From contig NC_035445.2 in NCBI RefSeq assembly GCF_002127325.2, forward strand, positions 86,267,912 to 86,331,911: DNA of 64,000 nt, in the 5' to 3' direction. This DNA comes from Helianthus annuus (Eukaryota > Streptophyta > Magnoliopsida > Asterales > Asteraceae). A program made the position numbers and the translations under genes. Numbering within the stretch: position 1 is the stretch's first letter; every line of letters starts with the position of its first letter. The notes under the pieces are model-generated. The model worked only from the letters and a program-made list of their open reading frames with translations, ran no database searches and had not been told where the DNA came from. This document shows positions 55,859 to 64,000 of the stretch, piece by piece.

Positions 55859-56745
55859 TATTTATTCGTAGCTTTCTTAGCAAACACTTTTATGTCTGTA
55901 ATGGTTTAAACAATGTTAGGTTTTTGGGAACCCTTAAGGTTCCTGTGGTTGGTTGGGCCTGTATGGCCATTTGAACACTGGTTTTACTTGCAAGTCACTA
56001 GGGCTTGTTTTGACTATTTTCTGAAGGTCTTTTATGGCCTTCCTAACTATGACATGATGGTTGTTGTTTGTGTTATTTTTGTTTGCTCTAGTTGCTTGGT
56101 TTGTCTTGTGAGGTTTCAACCCTTCAGGCTTTTTGTGTAGTTGTTAGTGGGTTGAAGCCTTTAACCTTTCAAGCTTGTTTTCTGTTGGCTTGAAATTTGG
56201 GTACCTTTTGGTTTGGTTTGCATGGTTAGTTGATAAGTTCGTTTAACTTTTGTCCCTTGTTTTTATTTTCTTGCTTTGCCTTTGTTTACTTTGTCTTTAT
56301 GTTTTTTACACTTTAAAGGGTTCAGTGCTGCAGTCACTTTGCCTTAGTGTTTATCATCAAGACGTAGTATCTATCCTTTTCTTTATTTCGTTGTAATTTG
56401 TTTGATTTCGTAAGTCTATTTATTGAGTACTCTTTTTAGACTTAAGGAACGATTGGTGTAGGCTGTTCGAACCTGTCTATGAGACATTGTTGTTTTTCTT
56501 TGATGAGTCTCATGGAGTTGTATTGATCTAGGAACTCACCCCTTATATAGGTCCATTCAACCCTTGAACCTATTGAGCGATATGGCCTGGGAGCTCATCC
56601 CCTTACATGGCCCTTGCCATGGAGTTTTTTGCTAGGTTCTCAACCTGATATTAGGATAGAAAGACAAGTTTGATAAAGTAACTTCATTCATTCAAGCAAC
56701 ATCTGCTTTTACAAAAGGTTTTTGTTTTGCTACAAACCAAACTTT
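55859..56745. other. Spacer of F between antisense gene and pol end
   Basis: No gene is seen. AACCCTTCAA-like words are frequent (for example near 56115, 56150 and 56555). Confidence 0.55.
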
Positions 56746-59700
56746 CTAAACATAGAATTTTCTCAAGGTTTTTCCGTTCCAGTGCCTTGGGAGCCTTTTG
56801 CCTTCCAGATCTCCCAGCTTGTAGGACCCTCCTTTGTGTGCTTCGAGGATGGTGTATGGACCTTCCCATTTCGGGCCTAGTTTCCCTTGATTTTCTTTTT
56901 TGCTTTCTTCGTTGTTTCTGAGGACTAGATCCCCTGGCCTGAATCGTTCGTTCTTGACCTTCTTGTTGTAATAGCTTTCCATCCTTTGCTTGTATTTGGC
57001 TTCTTGTATTGCTGCTTGATCCCGGGCCTCCTCTAGGAGTTGTAAGTTCAACATGGTCTCTTGTGTGTTTACCTCGGGATCCATGTTGACAATTCGTTGG
57101 GTTACAACTCCTATTTCAGCGGGGATTACGGCTTCGGATCCGAATACCAAGCTGTAAGGTGTCTTTCTGTGACTTGCTTTTTCTGTTGTTCTGATTGCCC
57201 ATAGAACGCTAGGCAATTCTTCCAGCCAATTACTTTCATATCTCCCCAATCTTGTTTTGATGCCTTCCACTATGCTTCTGTTGGTCCTTTCAACCTGACC
57301 ATTTGACTGCGGGTAAGCCACTGAGCTGAAGATTTGGTTGATCCTGTACTCCTTGCACCAAAGGCTGAAGGGTTTCTCAGCGAATTGTTTCCTATTATCG
57401 GTGACAATCACCCCTGGCAGCCCATAGCGGCATATGATACTCTCCCATACAAAGTCTATGATTTGCTTTCCTGTGATTTTGGCAAGGGGTTTGACCTCTG
57501 GCCATTTGCTGAAGTAGTCAATTGCTACCAACAGGAATTTTACTCCCCCTTTGCTTGGAGGGAATGGTCCAACAATGTCCATTCCCCACTTATGGAATGG
57601 CCATGCTGAGGTTATGGGGACCAAGTCATGCTTGGGACTTTTTGGTATTGGGGAGTGGATTTGACAGGCATCACATTTCTTCAATTTCTCGACGGTGTCA
57701 CGATGCATTGAAGGCCAGAAATATCCCAAATTCATGAGTTTTGCAACCACCGACCTAGCTCCAAAATGAGCTCCGCATATTCCTTCATGCATTTCCTTAA
57801 CCAAATACTTGCTTTGTTCAGGGCCTACACACCTTAGCAATGGTGCAAGGTAACCTTTTTTATAGAGAGTTTCTCCTTGCAACACATATTGTCTTGCTTT
57901 GATCTTGACCCTTTCAGCTTCCGTTTGATCATTAGGCAGTTCATTGTTTTGAAGGAATTTTTTGATAGGAGTCATCCAATTTGGATCTTCCTCGGTGACC
58001 ACATCTTGTACTTCCAATTCATCAATCGACCGGGCCTTCAACACTTCAACCAACACCTTTTTTGTGAGGTGGGCGAATGTGAGAGATGCCAATTTGCTCA
58101 AGGCATCGGCCTTTTTGTTTTGGGATCTCGGAATCTGTTTGATGTTGCATGCCTGGAAGGTGTTCATTAACTCCTTAGATTTTTCTTTGTATTTTCTCAT
58201 GTTTGGCTCCTTGGCGACATAGCTGTCATTAACTTGGCTTGATACTAGTAGTGAATCAGTGAACACTTCAAGCTTTTTGACTTTCATTTCTTTGGCTAGC
58301 CGGAGACCAGCGATCAGTGCTTCGTATTCAGCCTCGTTATTGGTGGTCTGAAAGTTGAAACGAAGAGCATATGTGAATTCTAGCCCCTCAGGGTTGATTA
58401 GGATTACACCAGCTCCTGACCCTTCAACGCTTGAAGCCCCATCGGTGAATAGTTTCCAGGCTTCAGGGTTGGAGGGTTCAGTGGTTGTGGTGTTTACTTC
58501 TTCAGTCTTTTGGCTTGGGACTTCGACCAGGAAGTCAGCCAGAACCTGAGTTTTGATTGCTTTTCGTGGGACATAGGTGATGTTATGTTCACCTAGTTCC
58601 ACTGCCCATTTTGCCAATCTACCTGAGTTTTCAGGTTTTTCAAGCACATTGTTGACAGGTTGGTCAGTGACCACTTGTATAGGATGTGCTTGGAAGTATC
58701 TTCTAAGCCTTCTGGCTGTTTGGACCAAGGCTAGGGCGAGTTTTTCAAGGGGAGGATATTTGGTTTCAGCTAGTTTTAGAGTTTTGCTGAAAAAATAAAC
58801 GGGTACCTGAGCCTTGTCTCTTTCAATAGTGAGAACTGCACTGATGGCTTCGTTGGCAACTGAAAGGTACACTGATATGAGCTCCCCAGTTTCTGGTGCT
58901 GCAATATCTGGTAGTGAAGCAAGGTGCTGCTTCATTTGATTGAAGGCTTCCTCAGCTTCATCGGTCCATTTGAAATCTCTTTTATCGGAGCAATTCTTGA
59001 GCGTCTTGTAGAATGGTAGAGACCTTTCGGCCAGTTTTGAGGTAAAACGCTTCAAGGCTGCAAGCTTCCCGTTCAAGCTTTCAACCTCCTTCTTGGTTCT
59101 TGGTGGTTTAGCTTCAAGGACAGCTTTTACCTTGTTAGGGTTGGCTTTGATACTTTGCTTTCCAACGATGTGGCCTAGGAATTTCCCTTCATCAAACCCA
59201 AACGAGCATTTTTCCGGGTTAAGCTTCATGTTAATCTTTCTAAGGTTTTTGAAGGTTTCTTGGATATCATCAAGCATTTGGTATTCCGTTTTGCTTTTGA
59301 TCACTAGGTCATCGACATATGCTTCCATGTTTCTACCGATTTGGCTTTCAAAGGCCTTGTCGACGAGTCGTTGATAGGTGGCACCCGCATTCTTGAGGCC
59401 AAAAGGCATCTTTTGGTAACAAAAAATGCCCTTGTCGGTGTGGAAGGCTGGCTTTTCTTCATCCTCCTTCTTCATGAGGATTTGGTGATAACCTTTGTAT
59501 GCATCGAGAAAACACTTAAACGGATACCCTGTGAGAGAATCAACCTTGAGATCAATTTCCGGGAGAGGGTAGCCATCCTTGGGACAAGCCTTGTTAAGAT
59601 CTTTGAAATCTATGCACATTCTCCAAGAGTTGTCGGGTTTTCTGACCATAACAGGATTTGCAATCCATGATTGGTACTTGACCTCTCGGAGGATGCCAGC

Positions 59701-62289
59701 TGATACAAGTTTTTCGACCTCCTGGCAAGCTGCCAGGCTTCTCTCGGGTGCCAAGCTTCTTTTCTTTTGAACCACCGGCTTTACATTGGGTGGTATCCTT
59801 AGCTCGTGTTCAGCAATGCTTCGAGGGATCCCAGTCATATCTTCGGGAGACCAGGCGAATACATCGCTGTGATGTTTCAGCAGCTTTTCAAGGTATGAAA
59901 GGGTCTCTTGAGAAAGGTTGGGGTTGACCCTTATTCGTTGCTCGGGGTATTTAGGGTTGATGACTAACCCTTGCTTGTCTTTCTCACCGCTCGAACTTTC
60001 CCCTTCAATTAGATAAGCTTCCTGAGAGGGTTGAAGGGTTGCAATTCCTCTTTCAGTGGGAAATTTGACAGTGCCATGGCCAACGGACACTGCCATGTAG
60101 AATGCACATTGTCCGGGCCTCCCTATGATTATGTCATAGTTGGAAGGGATGTTGATAACCACGAAGGTTAGTGATCGGGTTCTTTCCTTTGATCCCTCCT
60201 TAAGACAGACATCAAGGGTTATTTGCCCCAAAGGCTTCAGGGTTATATCAGCGATACCCTTTATGGAGGTCCCGGAGGGTTGAAGCCTTGAACGCTCCTC
60301 GTCGCTTAGTTGATTGAAAAACTTCTCGAACATGATTTCAGTGGCTGCTCCCGTGTCTATGTATGCTTTGCATGTTTGTAAGGTACCCACGATGGCTTCA
60401 ACCACAAGGGGACCAGGGAGTGGGTCCTTCCTTGTTGGGGGGAAGCAGACACACTGAAGCTCCCAATCCTCCAACCGTCGCTTCTTGTAAGGGACCTTTT
60501 CGTCAGAATATACCATGTTTACTTCCTTCCCTTTGCCTTCAGCCATTTTGTCTCGAACCCCTTTTACCAAATGGGCGAGTTCTCCTGACTTAACAGCCTC
60601 TTCAATTCTCTTTTTCAATTGGAAGCAGTCATTGGTGTGGTGTCCCTTTTCTTCATGGAATTCACAGAACTGAGAGGAGTTCTCATTTTTTCGACTCTTG
60701 GGAAGAGGTCTGGGAGGTCTAAAGTTTTGCTTGACTTCTTCCGTCGCTAGGATTTCTTGAGGGGTTTTGGTGAGGGGAGTGAAACTCATTCCTTTATCTC
60801 TGCATGAAGGGTTTCGCCCTTCAACCCTTCGAGGGTCTGAACCCTTTGAGCGTCTGTCGTAAGAGTTAAAGTTTCCTCTCTTTCTGGCTGGGCTACTGCT
60901 TCGCCAGCCAGGACCCCTTTTCCTTTGTTCTTTGATATCCACAGCTTCCTCTCCCCGAATGTGAGCCTCGGCTCTTTCGAGGGCTTCTTCCAAGGTTTTG
61001 GGCAGAGATTTATTAAAATCTCGTGTGAGATACTTGGAGGTTATGGCGTTCATAAAACCGGCAACCCTCATTTTCTCATCAGCCCCCACATAGGTTAGCC
61101 CTTCTTTCTTGTATCGTTCAATGAATGCCCGTAGGCTTTCATCATCTCGTTGTTTTATCTGAAAGATCACTGTTGCGTCTTTAACGTACCTCCTTTGTTG
61201 GGAGAAGTTTGCCAGAAAGCCTCTGCTGAGATCGTCGAAGCTTCGAATGCTTTGAACAGGTAGGTCGTTGAACCAGATTCTAGCGGACCCAACAAGAGTC
61301 TGCATGAACATTAGGCAGCATTCAGCGTTCGTCCATTTTTCTATTCGAGCAGCTCCAGTGAAGATCTGAAGATGATCTTCGGGATCTTCAGTCCCATCAT
61401 ACGTTCTGATGTGAGCTGGCATCTTAATTTTAGACTGAAAATCATAATCAGCTATCTGTCTAGAAAAGCATGAAAGGTTACTCGGCTTGTAAGGTTTAGC
61501 CAGGTCTTCTTCATGTCTTGTACCTACGTTGTTGTTATTGCCATGGTTTCCCTGGGTGGCAAGCACTTGATTGATGAAGTGTTGCCAGGGGAAGTTGGCC
61601 ATCATCTGAGACATCATGTTGGGTATGAAATTGAAACCTTGAAGGCTTCCCGGACCAACTGAGCAACTTACCCCAAGAGGGGTGCTGGCAACGGCACTTC
61701 GTGCTAAAGGGAGCACGGATAGGGCTTGCTCCCATGTGGTAGTTAGAGAAGTGGGACAACTGGTCACCGAGGATTGTAGGAGTTGGTCGAGTGTTAACTC
61801 GTGTCCCAGAGGAGTACCACTAACAGTTGGTTGGGAAGAGAGAATAGGATGAACAGTGGGGTTTGTCACAGTGGACAGATAAGGGTGAAGGTTTGAAGGG
61901 TTGCTGGGACCGGCTTCACTTCTTGTAACGAAGGGTGGTAGAGGTGGCCCAGGAGACAACGTTGGCTCAGGTTCGTCGTAATCTAGACGAATCCTTACAC
62001 CTTTTTCCCTTTCTCTGTTCACATGTTGGTTAAGAAGTGATCTTAGCTCAAGGAAGTTATTAGCGACCCCCTCGGGGGTAAGTTCAACGCGTGCCGGAGT
62101 GTCAGACACACCAACGTTGGGAGACGGAGCTCCAGATCTGGATGGGGTTGGTGTGTTAAAGGTAAGAAACTCGGGTGTACTCCCCGGAGTTGAAAAAGGT
62201 GTTGTTATTGTTGTGTGAGCTTGACCACTTCCCGGGGTAGAGGTGTTAGGGATCTGGTTTACCTCTCCCGGAGATCCACTTTCTGACAT
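56746..62289 (-). CDS. gag-pol: Gag-Pol polyprotein of element F (1847 aa, uninterrupted)
   Basis: One frame runs from the ATG at 62289 to 56746. By approximate residue: gag with a capsid-like domain (300-440), CX2HX4HX4C knuckle (CEFHEEKGHHTNDC, 543), protease YIDTGAA (645), RT with FLDAYKGYHQI (928) and YVDDLVIKS (990), RNase H with FTDGASS (1283), NNEAEYEAL and FTDS. Integrase has an H-H-C-C finger (1498-1545), MDIVG (1573), TDNRKQF (1630) and GQVERTN (1666). Retroviral integrases normally read DNG at the second aspartate; here it is DNR, the one change that could weaken it. There is no internal stop or frameshift, so Gag and Pol would be made 1:1 unless regulated otherwise. Confidence 0.94.
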   Translation of the reverse strand: MSESGSPGEVNQIPNTSTPGSGQAHTTITTPFSTPGSTPEFLTFNTPTPSRSGAPSPNVGVSDTPARVELTPEGVANNFLELRSLLNQHVNREREKGVRIRLDYDEPEPTLSPGPPLPPFVTRSEAGPSNPSNLHPYLSTVTNPTVHPILSSQPTVSGTPLGHELTLDQLLQSSVTSCPTSLTTTWEQALSVLPLARSAVASTPLGVSCSVGPGSLQGFNFIPNMMSQMMANFPWQHFINQVLATQGNHGNNNNVGTRHEEDLAKPYKPSNLSCFSRQIADYDFQSKIKMPAHIRTYDGTEDPEDHLQIFTGAARIEKWTNAECCLMFMQTLVGSARIWFNDLPVQSIRSFDDLSRGFLANFSQQRRYVKDATVIFQIKQRDDESLRAFIERYKKEGLTYVGADEKMRVAGFMNAITSKYLTRDFNKSLPKTLEEALERAEAHIRGEEAVDIKEQRKRGPGWRSSSPARKRGNFNSYDRRSKGSDPRRVEGRNPSCRDKGMSFTPLTKTPQEILATEEVKQNFRPPRPLPKSRKNENSSQFCEFHEEKGHHTNDCFQLKKRIEEAVKSGELAHLVKGVRDKMAEGKGKEVNMVYSDEKVPYKKRRLEDWELQCVCFPPTRKDPLPGPLVVEAIVGTLQTCKAYIDTGAATEIMFEKFFNQLSDEERSRLQPSGTSIKGIADITLKPLGQITLDVCLKEGSKERTRSLTFVVINIPSNYDIIIGRPGQCAFYMAVSVGHGTVKFPTERGIATLQPSQEAYLIEGESSSGEKDKQGLVINPKYPEQRIRVNPNLSQETLSYLEKLLKHHSDVFAWSPEDMTGIPRSIAEHELRIPPNVKPVVQKKRSLAPERSLAACQEVEKLVSAGILREVKYQSWIANPVMVRKPDNSWRMCIDFKDLNKACPKDGYPLPEIDLKVDSLTGYPFKCFLDAYKGYHQILMKKEDEEKPAFHTDKGIFCYQKMPFGLKNAGATYQRLVDKAFESQIGRNMEAYVDDLVIKSKTEYQMLDDIQETFKNLRKINMKLNPEKCSFGFDEGKFLGHIVGKQSIKANPNKVKAVLEAKPPRTKKEVESLNGKLAALKRFTSKLAERSLPFYKTLKNCSDKRDFKWTDEAEEAFNQMKQHLASLPDIAAPETGELISVYLSVANEAISAVLTIERDKAQVPVYFFSKTLKLAETKYPPLEKLALALVQTARRLRRYFQAHPIQVVTDQPVNNVLEKPENSGRLAKWAVELGEHNITYVPRKAIKTQVLADFLVEVPSQKTEEVNTTTTEPSNPEAWKLFTDGASSVEGSGAGVILINPEGLEFTYALRFNFQTTNNEAEYEALIAGLRLAKEMKVKKLEVFTDSLLVSSQVNDSYVAKEPNMRKYKEKSKELMNTFQACNIKQIPRSQNKKADALSKLASLTFAHLTKKVLVEVLKARSIDELEVQDVVTEEDPNWMTPIKKFLQNNELPNDQTEAERVKIKARQYVLQGETLYKKGYLAPLLRCVGPEQSKYLVKEMHEGICGAHFGARSVVAKLMNLGYFWPSMHRDTVEKLKKCDACQIHSPIPKSPKHDLVPITSAWPFHKWGMDIVGPFPPSKGGVKFLLVAIDYFSKWPEVKPLAKITGKQIIDFVWESIICRYGLPGVIVTDNRKQFAEKPFSLWCKEYRINQIFSSVAYPQSNGQVERTNRSIVEGIKTRLGRYESNWLEELPSVLWAIRTTEKASHRKTPYSLVFGSEAVIPAEIGVVTQRIVNMDPEVNTQETMLNLQLLEEARDQAAIQEAKYKQRMESYYNKKVKNERFRPGDLVLRNNEESKKENQGKLGPKWEGPYTILEAHKGGSYKLGDLEGKRLPRHWNGKTLRKFYV

Positions 62290-62351
62290 GGTGGTTTTGA
62301 ATGCAAGGAGCTACACGTACCAGGTCTCTTTTGAGGAGAAACAGCGGCGTA

Positions 62352-62369
62352 GCCCCACGGTGGGCGCCA
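62352..62369 (-). other. Primer-binding site of F (tRNA-Lys)
   Basis: TGGCGCCCACCGTGGGGC on the minus strand, close to the LTR end at 62373; the same primer as the A-E family. Confidence 0.85.
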
Positions 62370-62372
62370 ACT

Positions 62373-63000
62373 TGTTGATGCAACAAACACGGGACCAAGG
62401 ATGGTAGCTAAGCTGGTTAGGCAAAAGGGCTGAAGGGTTCAGTTTTGCCTAACGCAGGTCGCGGGGTCCCTCCACGTTTGCAAAACGTGGAAGGAGGTTC
62501 ACTAGTATGTTTTTGTTATTTGCTTTGAGGTTCTTTCTCCGAGGCCAGCTCGGATCCAGAAAAGAAAGCAAATGGAACGAATGTGAGATGAATCAGGTGA
62601 AGAGTTGTTTGGAAGTGACAAAGAACTCTTTGAATGACTAGAGATTAAGGAATCTCTGTGTTTTCGGAATGTCTTTGAAGTGTTCAGGAGCTGTCCTCTT
62701 ATAGTGGAAGACTCTTCCTGAAATGGCATAAACTATACTAGCGAGACCTGTTTGCATATGGAGGGTTTCCCCTTTTGGGGTTGAAGGCTTTGGACCCCTG
62801 GTTAATAGAGTGTGGCTGTGCAGACCTGCTCTGACTTTGTGAGTTGGTGAGCATGGGTTGGTGAGACTAGTCCTTGGACATGACTGATTACTGTTTCTCG
62901 ATTTCCTCATTTTACAGCTTTTGATCCGATGAACCTTTCAACCTTTTAAGCTCTTTGCATATTAATCATTTTGTTTATCCTTGGGCTATCCCCGTCGTCA
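62373..63000 (-). repeat. 5' LTR of element F
   Basis: 628 bp, nearly identical to 52706-53333; the differences seen are ggtgaag versus ggtcaag, and ctatcccc versus ctaccccc. Confidence 0.95.
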
Positions 63001-63103
63001 GTTGCTTTGCGAAGTGAATGCAAGAAAGCAAGTGGAGATCAAATGGATGTGTGAGCTGTGAAGAAGGAGAGTGAGAGAAAATAAATAAATGAGTAAACTG
63101 CCA

Positions 63104-63230
63104 TTTTGGTCCCTGTGGTTTGGCCAGTTTTACCATTTTAGTCCAAATCTCAAACTTATTACATCTGGGTCCTTGTGGTTTGCATTTTGTTGCCATTTTA
63201 GTCCAAAGCTCAAAATCCCTCATTTTTTAC
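63104..63230. repeat. Two-unit repeat (GGTCCCTGTGGTTTG type)
   Basis: Two tandem units of about 65 bp share GTGGTTTG and CCATTTTAGTCCAAA. This is a common dispersed plant repeat. It sits between the F element and the kinesin exons. Confidence 0.6.
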
Positions 63231-63385
63231 TGTTTGAACTCCCCTTTTTTGTCTTTATCTGCAGGGGTAGTTTGGTCATTAATGTTCATTAAATCAATTT
63301 ATTTATTAAAAAACCCACATAAGGTGGATTTAGAACATTAAATGACTGTTATACATCAGAGCACCATAAGTTCCGGTTACAGGCA

Positions 63386-64000
63386 CCTGTCGGCATATTA
63401 ACAAACAAAAAAACTTCAGTTTAACCATCACAATGGTTATAAAAATTGCCTAACAATAACAGATACAATCAAATGCTAATGGATTCTTGATTCCTGCTTA
63501 GAAATACATGAAATTGGGGCATAAAACGAATGCATCTAAATCAGAACAACACGACAACTTCTCCAACAATGGCAAAGAACTTACCTCGGAGATAAGCTCC
63601 GTATCAAACGAATGCAGATCTAACAAGCCAGGACTAAATCCATTGTTGTCATCACCGCCACCGTGCTTCTGTCGCGGTGGCGTCAACGCCTCAGCAAACA
63701 AATCACTCCCACCGCTCAACGACCTTTGCACACCAACATTCCTACTACTATTATCATACATTCTAGCACCTTGATAACCAAAGGCCTACAATCCAAATCA
63801 ATCACGAATCAAATTCATAACCCTAACCTACAACAACAAACAACCAGATCTAAACAATATTCGAACAACTAAACAATTAAAACAACAAATAAACATTAAA
63901 AAACTGAAAAATTTACTAACAGAAGAAGCGTTGGAAGGCGGTTGTAGCCACCGGCCGTTAGCCGACGAAGATGTGGCTTCCAAAAAGTTATCGGAGTATT
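63386..64000 (-). pseudogene. N-terminal exons of a kinesin-13B-like gene (5' end beyond window, rest missing)
   Basis: The exon at 64000-63921 codes SDNFLEATSSSANGRWLQPP. A GT-AG intron (63920-63786) follows, then the exon 63785-63585 codes AFGYQGARMYDN...NNGFSPGLLDLHSFDTELISE, ended by a perfect GTAAGT donor. The words SDN..SSSNGRWLQ and FSPGLLDLHSFDTEL are those I remember from the N-terminus of plant kinesin-13B, a microtubule-depolymerising motor. A candidate next exon starts at 63386 (VPVTGTYGALM) but meets a stop at 63330 unless spliced early. No motor-domain exon lies to the left within the window. It is either a truncated copy or a gene with a giant intron holding element F. Confidence 0.72.

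Larger units (their letters stand above)
52706..63000 (-). mobile_element. Complete Tat-type Ty3/gypsy element F, possibly competent
   Basis: 10,295 bp with two 628-bp LTRs and a perfect 5-bp duplication gttgc (52701-52705, 63001-63005). I saw only two LTR differences. The minus-strand order is LTR, tRNA-Lys site, one gag-pol frame, spacer, antisense gene, polypurine tract, LTR. It is a different family from A-E, without a gag/pol stop codon. Confidence 0.96.

Noticed and set aside
57334..60593. Plus-strand frames over element F
   Set aside because: All are shadows of the 1847-aa gag-pol on the minus strand.

Overview
This 64 kb window is nuclear DNA of a flowering plant, most likely a eudicot. 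The evidence is split genes with GT-AG introns, plant-type Ty3/gypsy and L1-like elements, primer sites matching plant tRNA-Lys, and an N-terminal piece of a plant kinesin-13. A daisy-family host is only a guess. About nine tenths of the window is transposable element or its debris.

Left block (1-35505): five copies of one Ty3/gypsy family of the Tat/Retand type (called A to E here) lie inside one another. B (6086-16461, +, 5-bp target duplication) sits in the integrase end of A (1-20720, +, left LTR cut by the window edge). A sits in the gag gene of C (20721-22008, -). C sits in the 3' region of D (22009-31751, -). D sits at the start of the reverse transcriptase of E (31752-35505, -). A full copy runs: LTR, tRNA-Lys primer site, gag-protease, an in-frame UAG, RT-RNase H-integrase, a small sense intron, a tandem-repeat block, a four-exon antisense gene with its own TATA box, polypurine tract, LTR. 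All four visible gag/pol junctions read CAA-UAG-CAA-UUA, the tobacco mosaic virus readthrough context. B lacks exactly the 104-bp sense intron that A and D keep, so it was copied from a spliced RNA.

Middle block (35506-52705): a compound microsatellite, a hAT-like element, a possible solo LTR, then one apparently intact host gene, a four-exon alpha/beta hydrolase (39744-44687, +). Its introns hold foldback Mutator-like elements. A full-length L1-type LINE (44854-50738, +) with two open frames, a 47-nt A tail and a 15-bp target duplication landed about 150 bp behind the hydrolase stop. A third Mutator-like element follows (51211-52433).

Right block (52706-64000): a second, distinct Tat-type element F (-) with 628-bp LTRs, a 5-bp duplication, an uninterrupted 1847-aa gag-pol and its own two-exon antisense gene. 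To its right are the first exons of a kinesin-13B-like gene (-) whose motor exons are not in the window.

The main novelty candidates are the leaky-UAG gag/pol junction, precise intron loss during retrotransposition, the intact spliced antisense genes, a chimeric LTR, and family-specific words (GGATCC/TGATCC in A-E, AACCCTTCAA-like in F) spread through coding and non-coding parts alike. All comparisons were made by eye.
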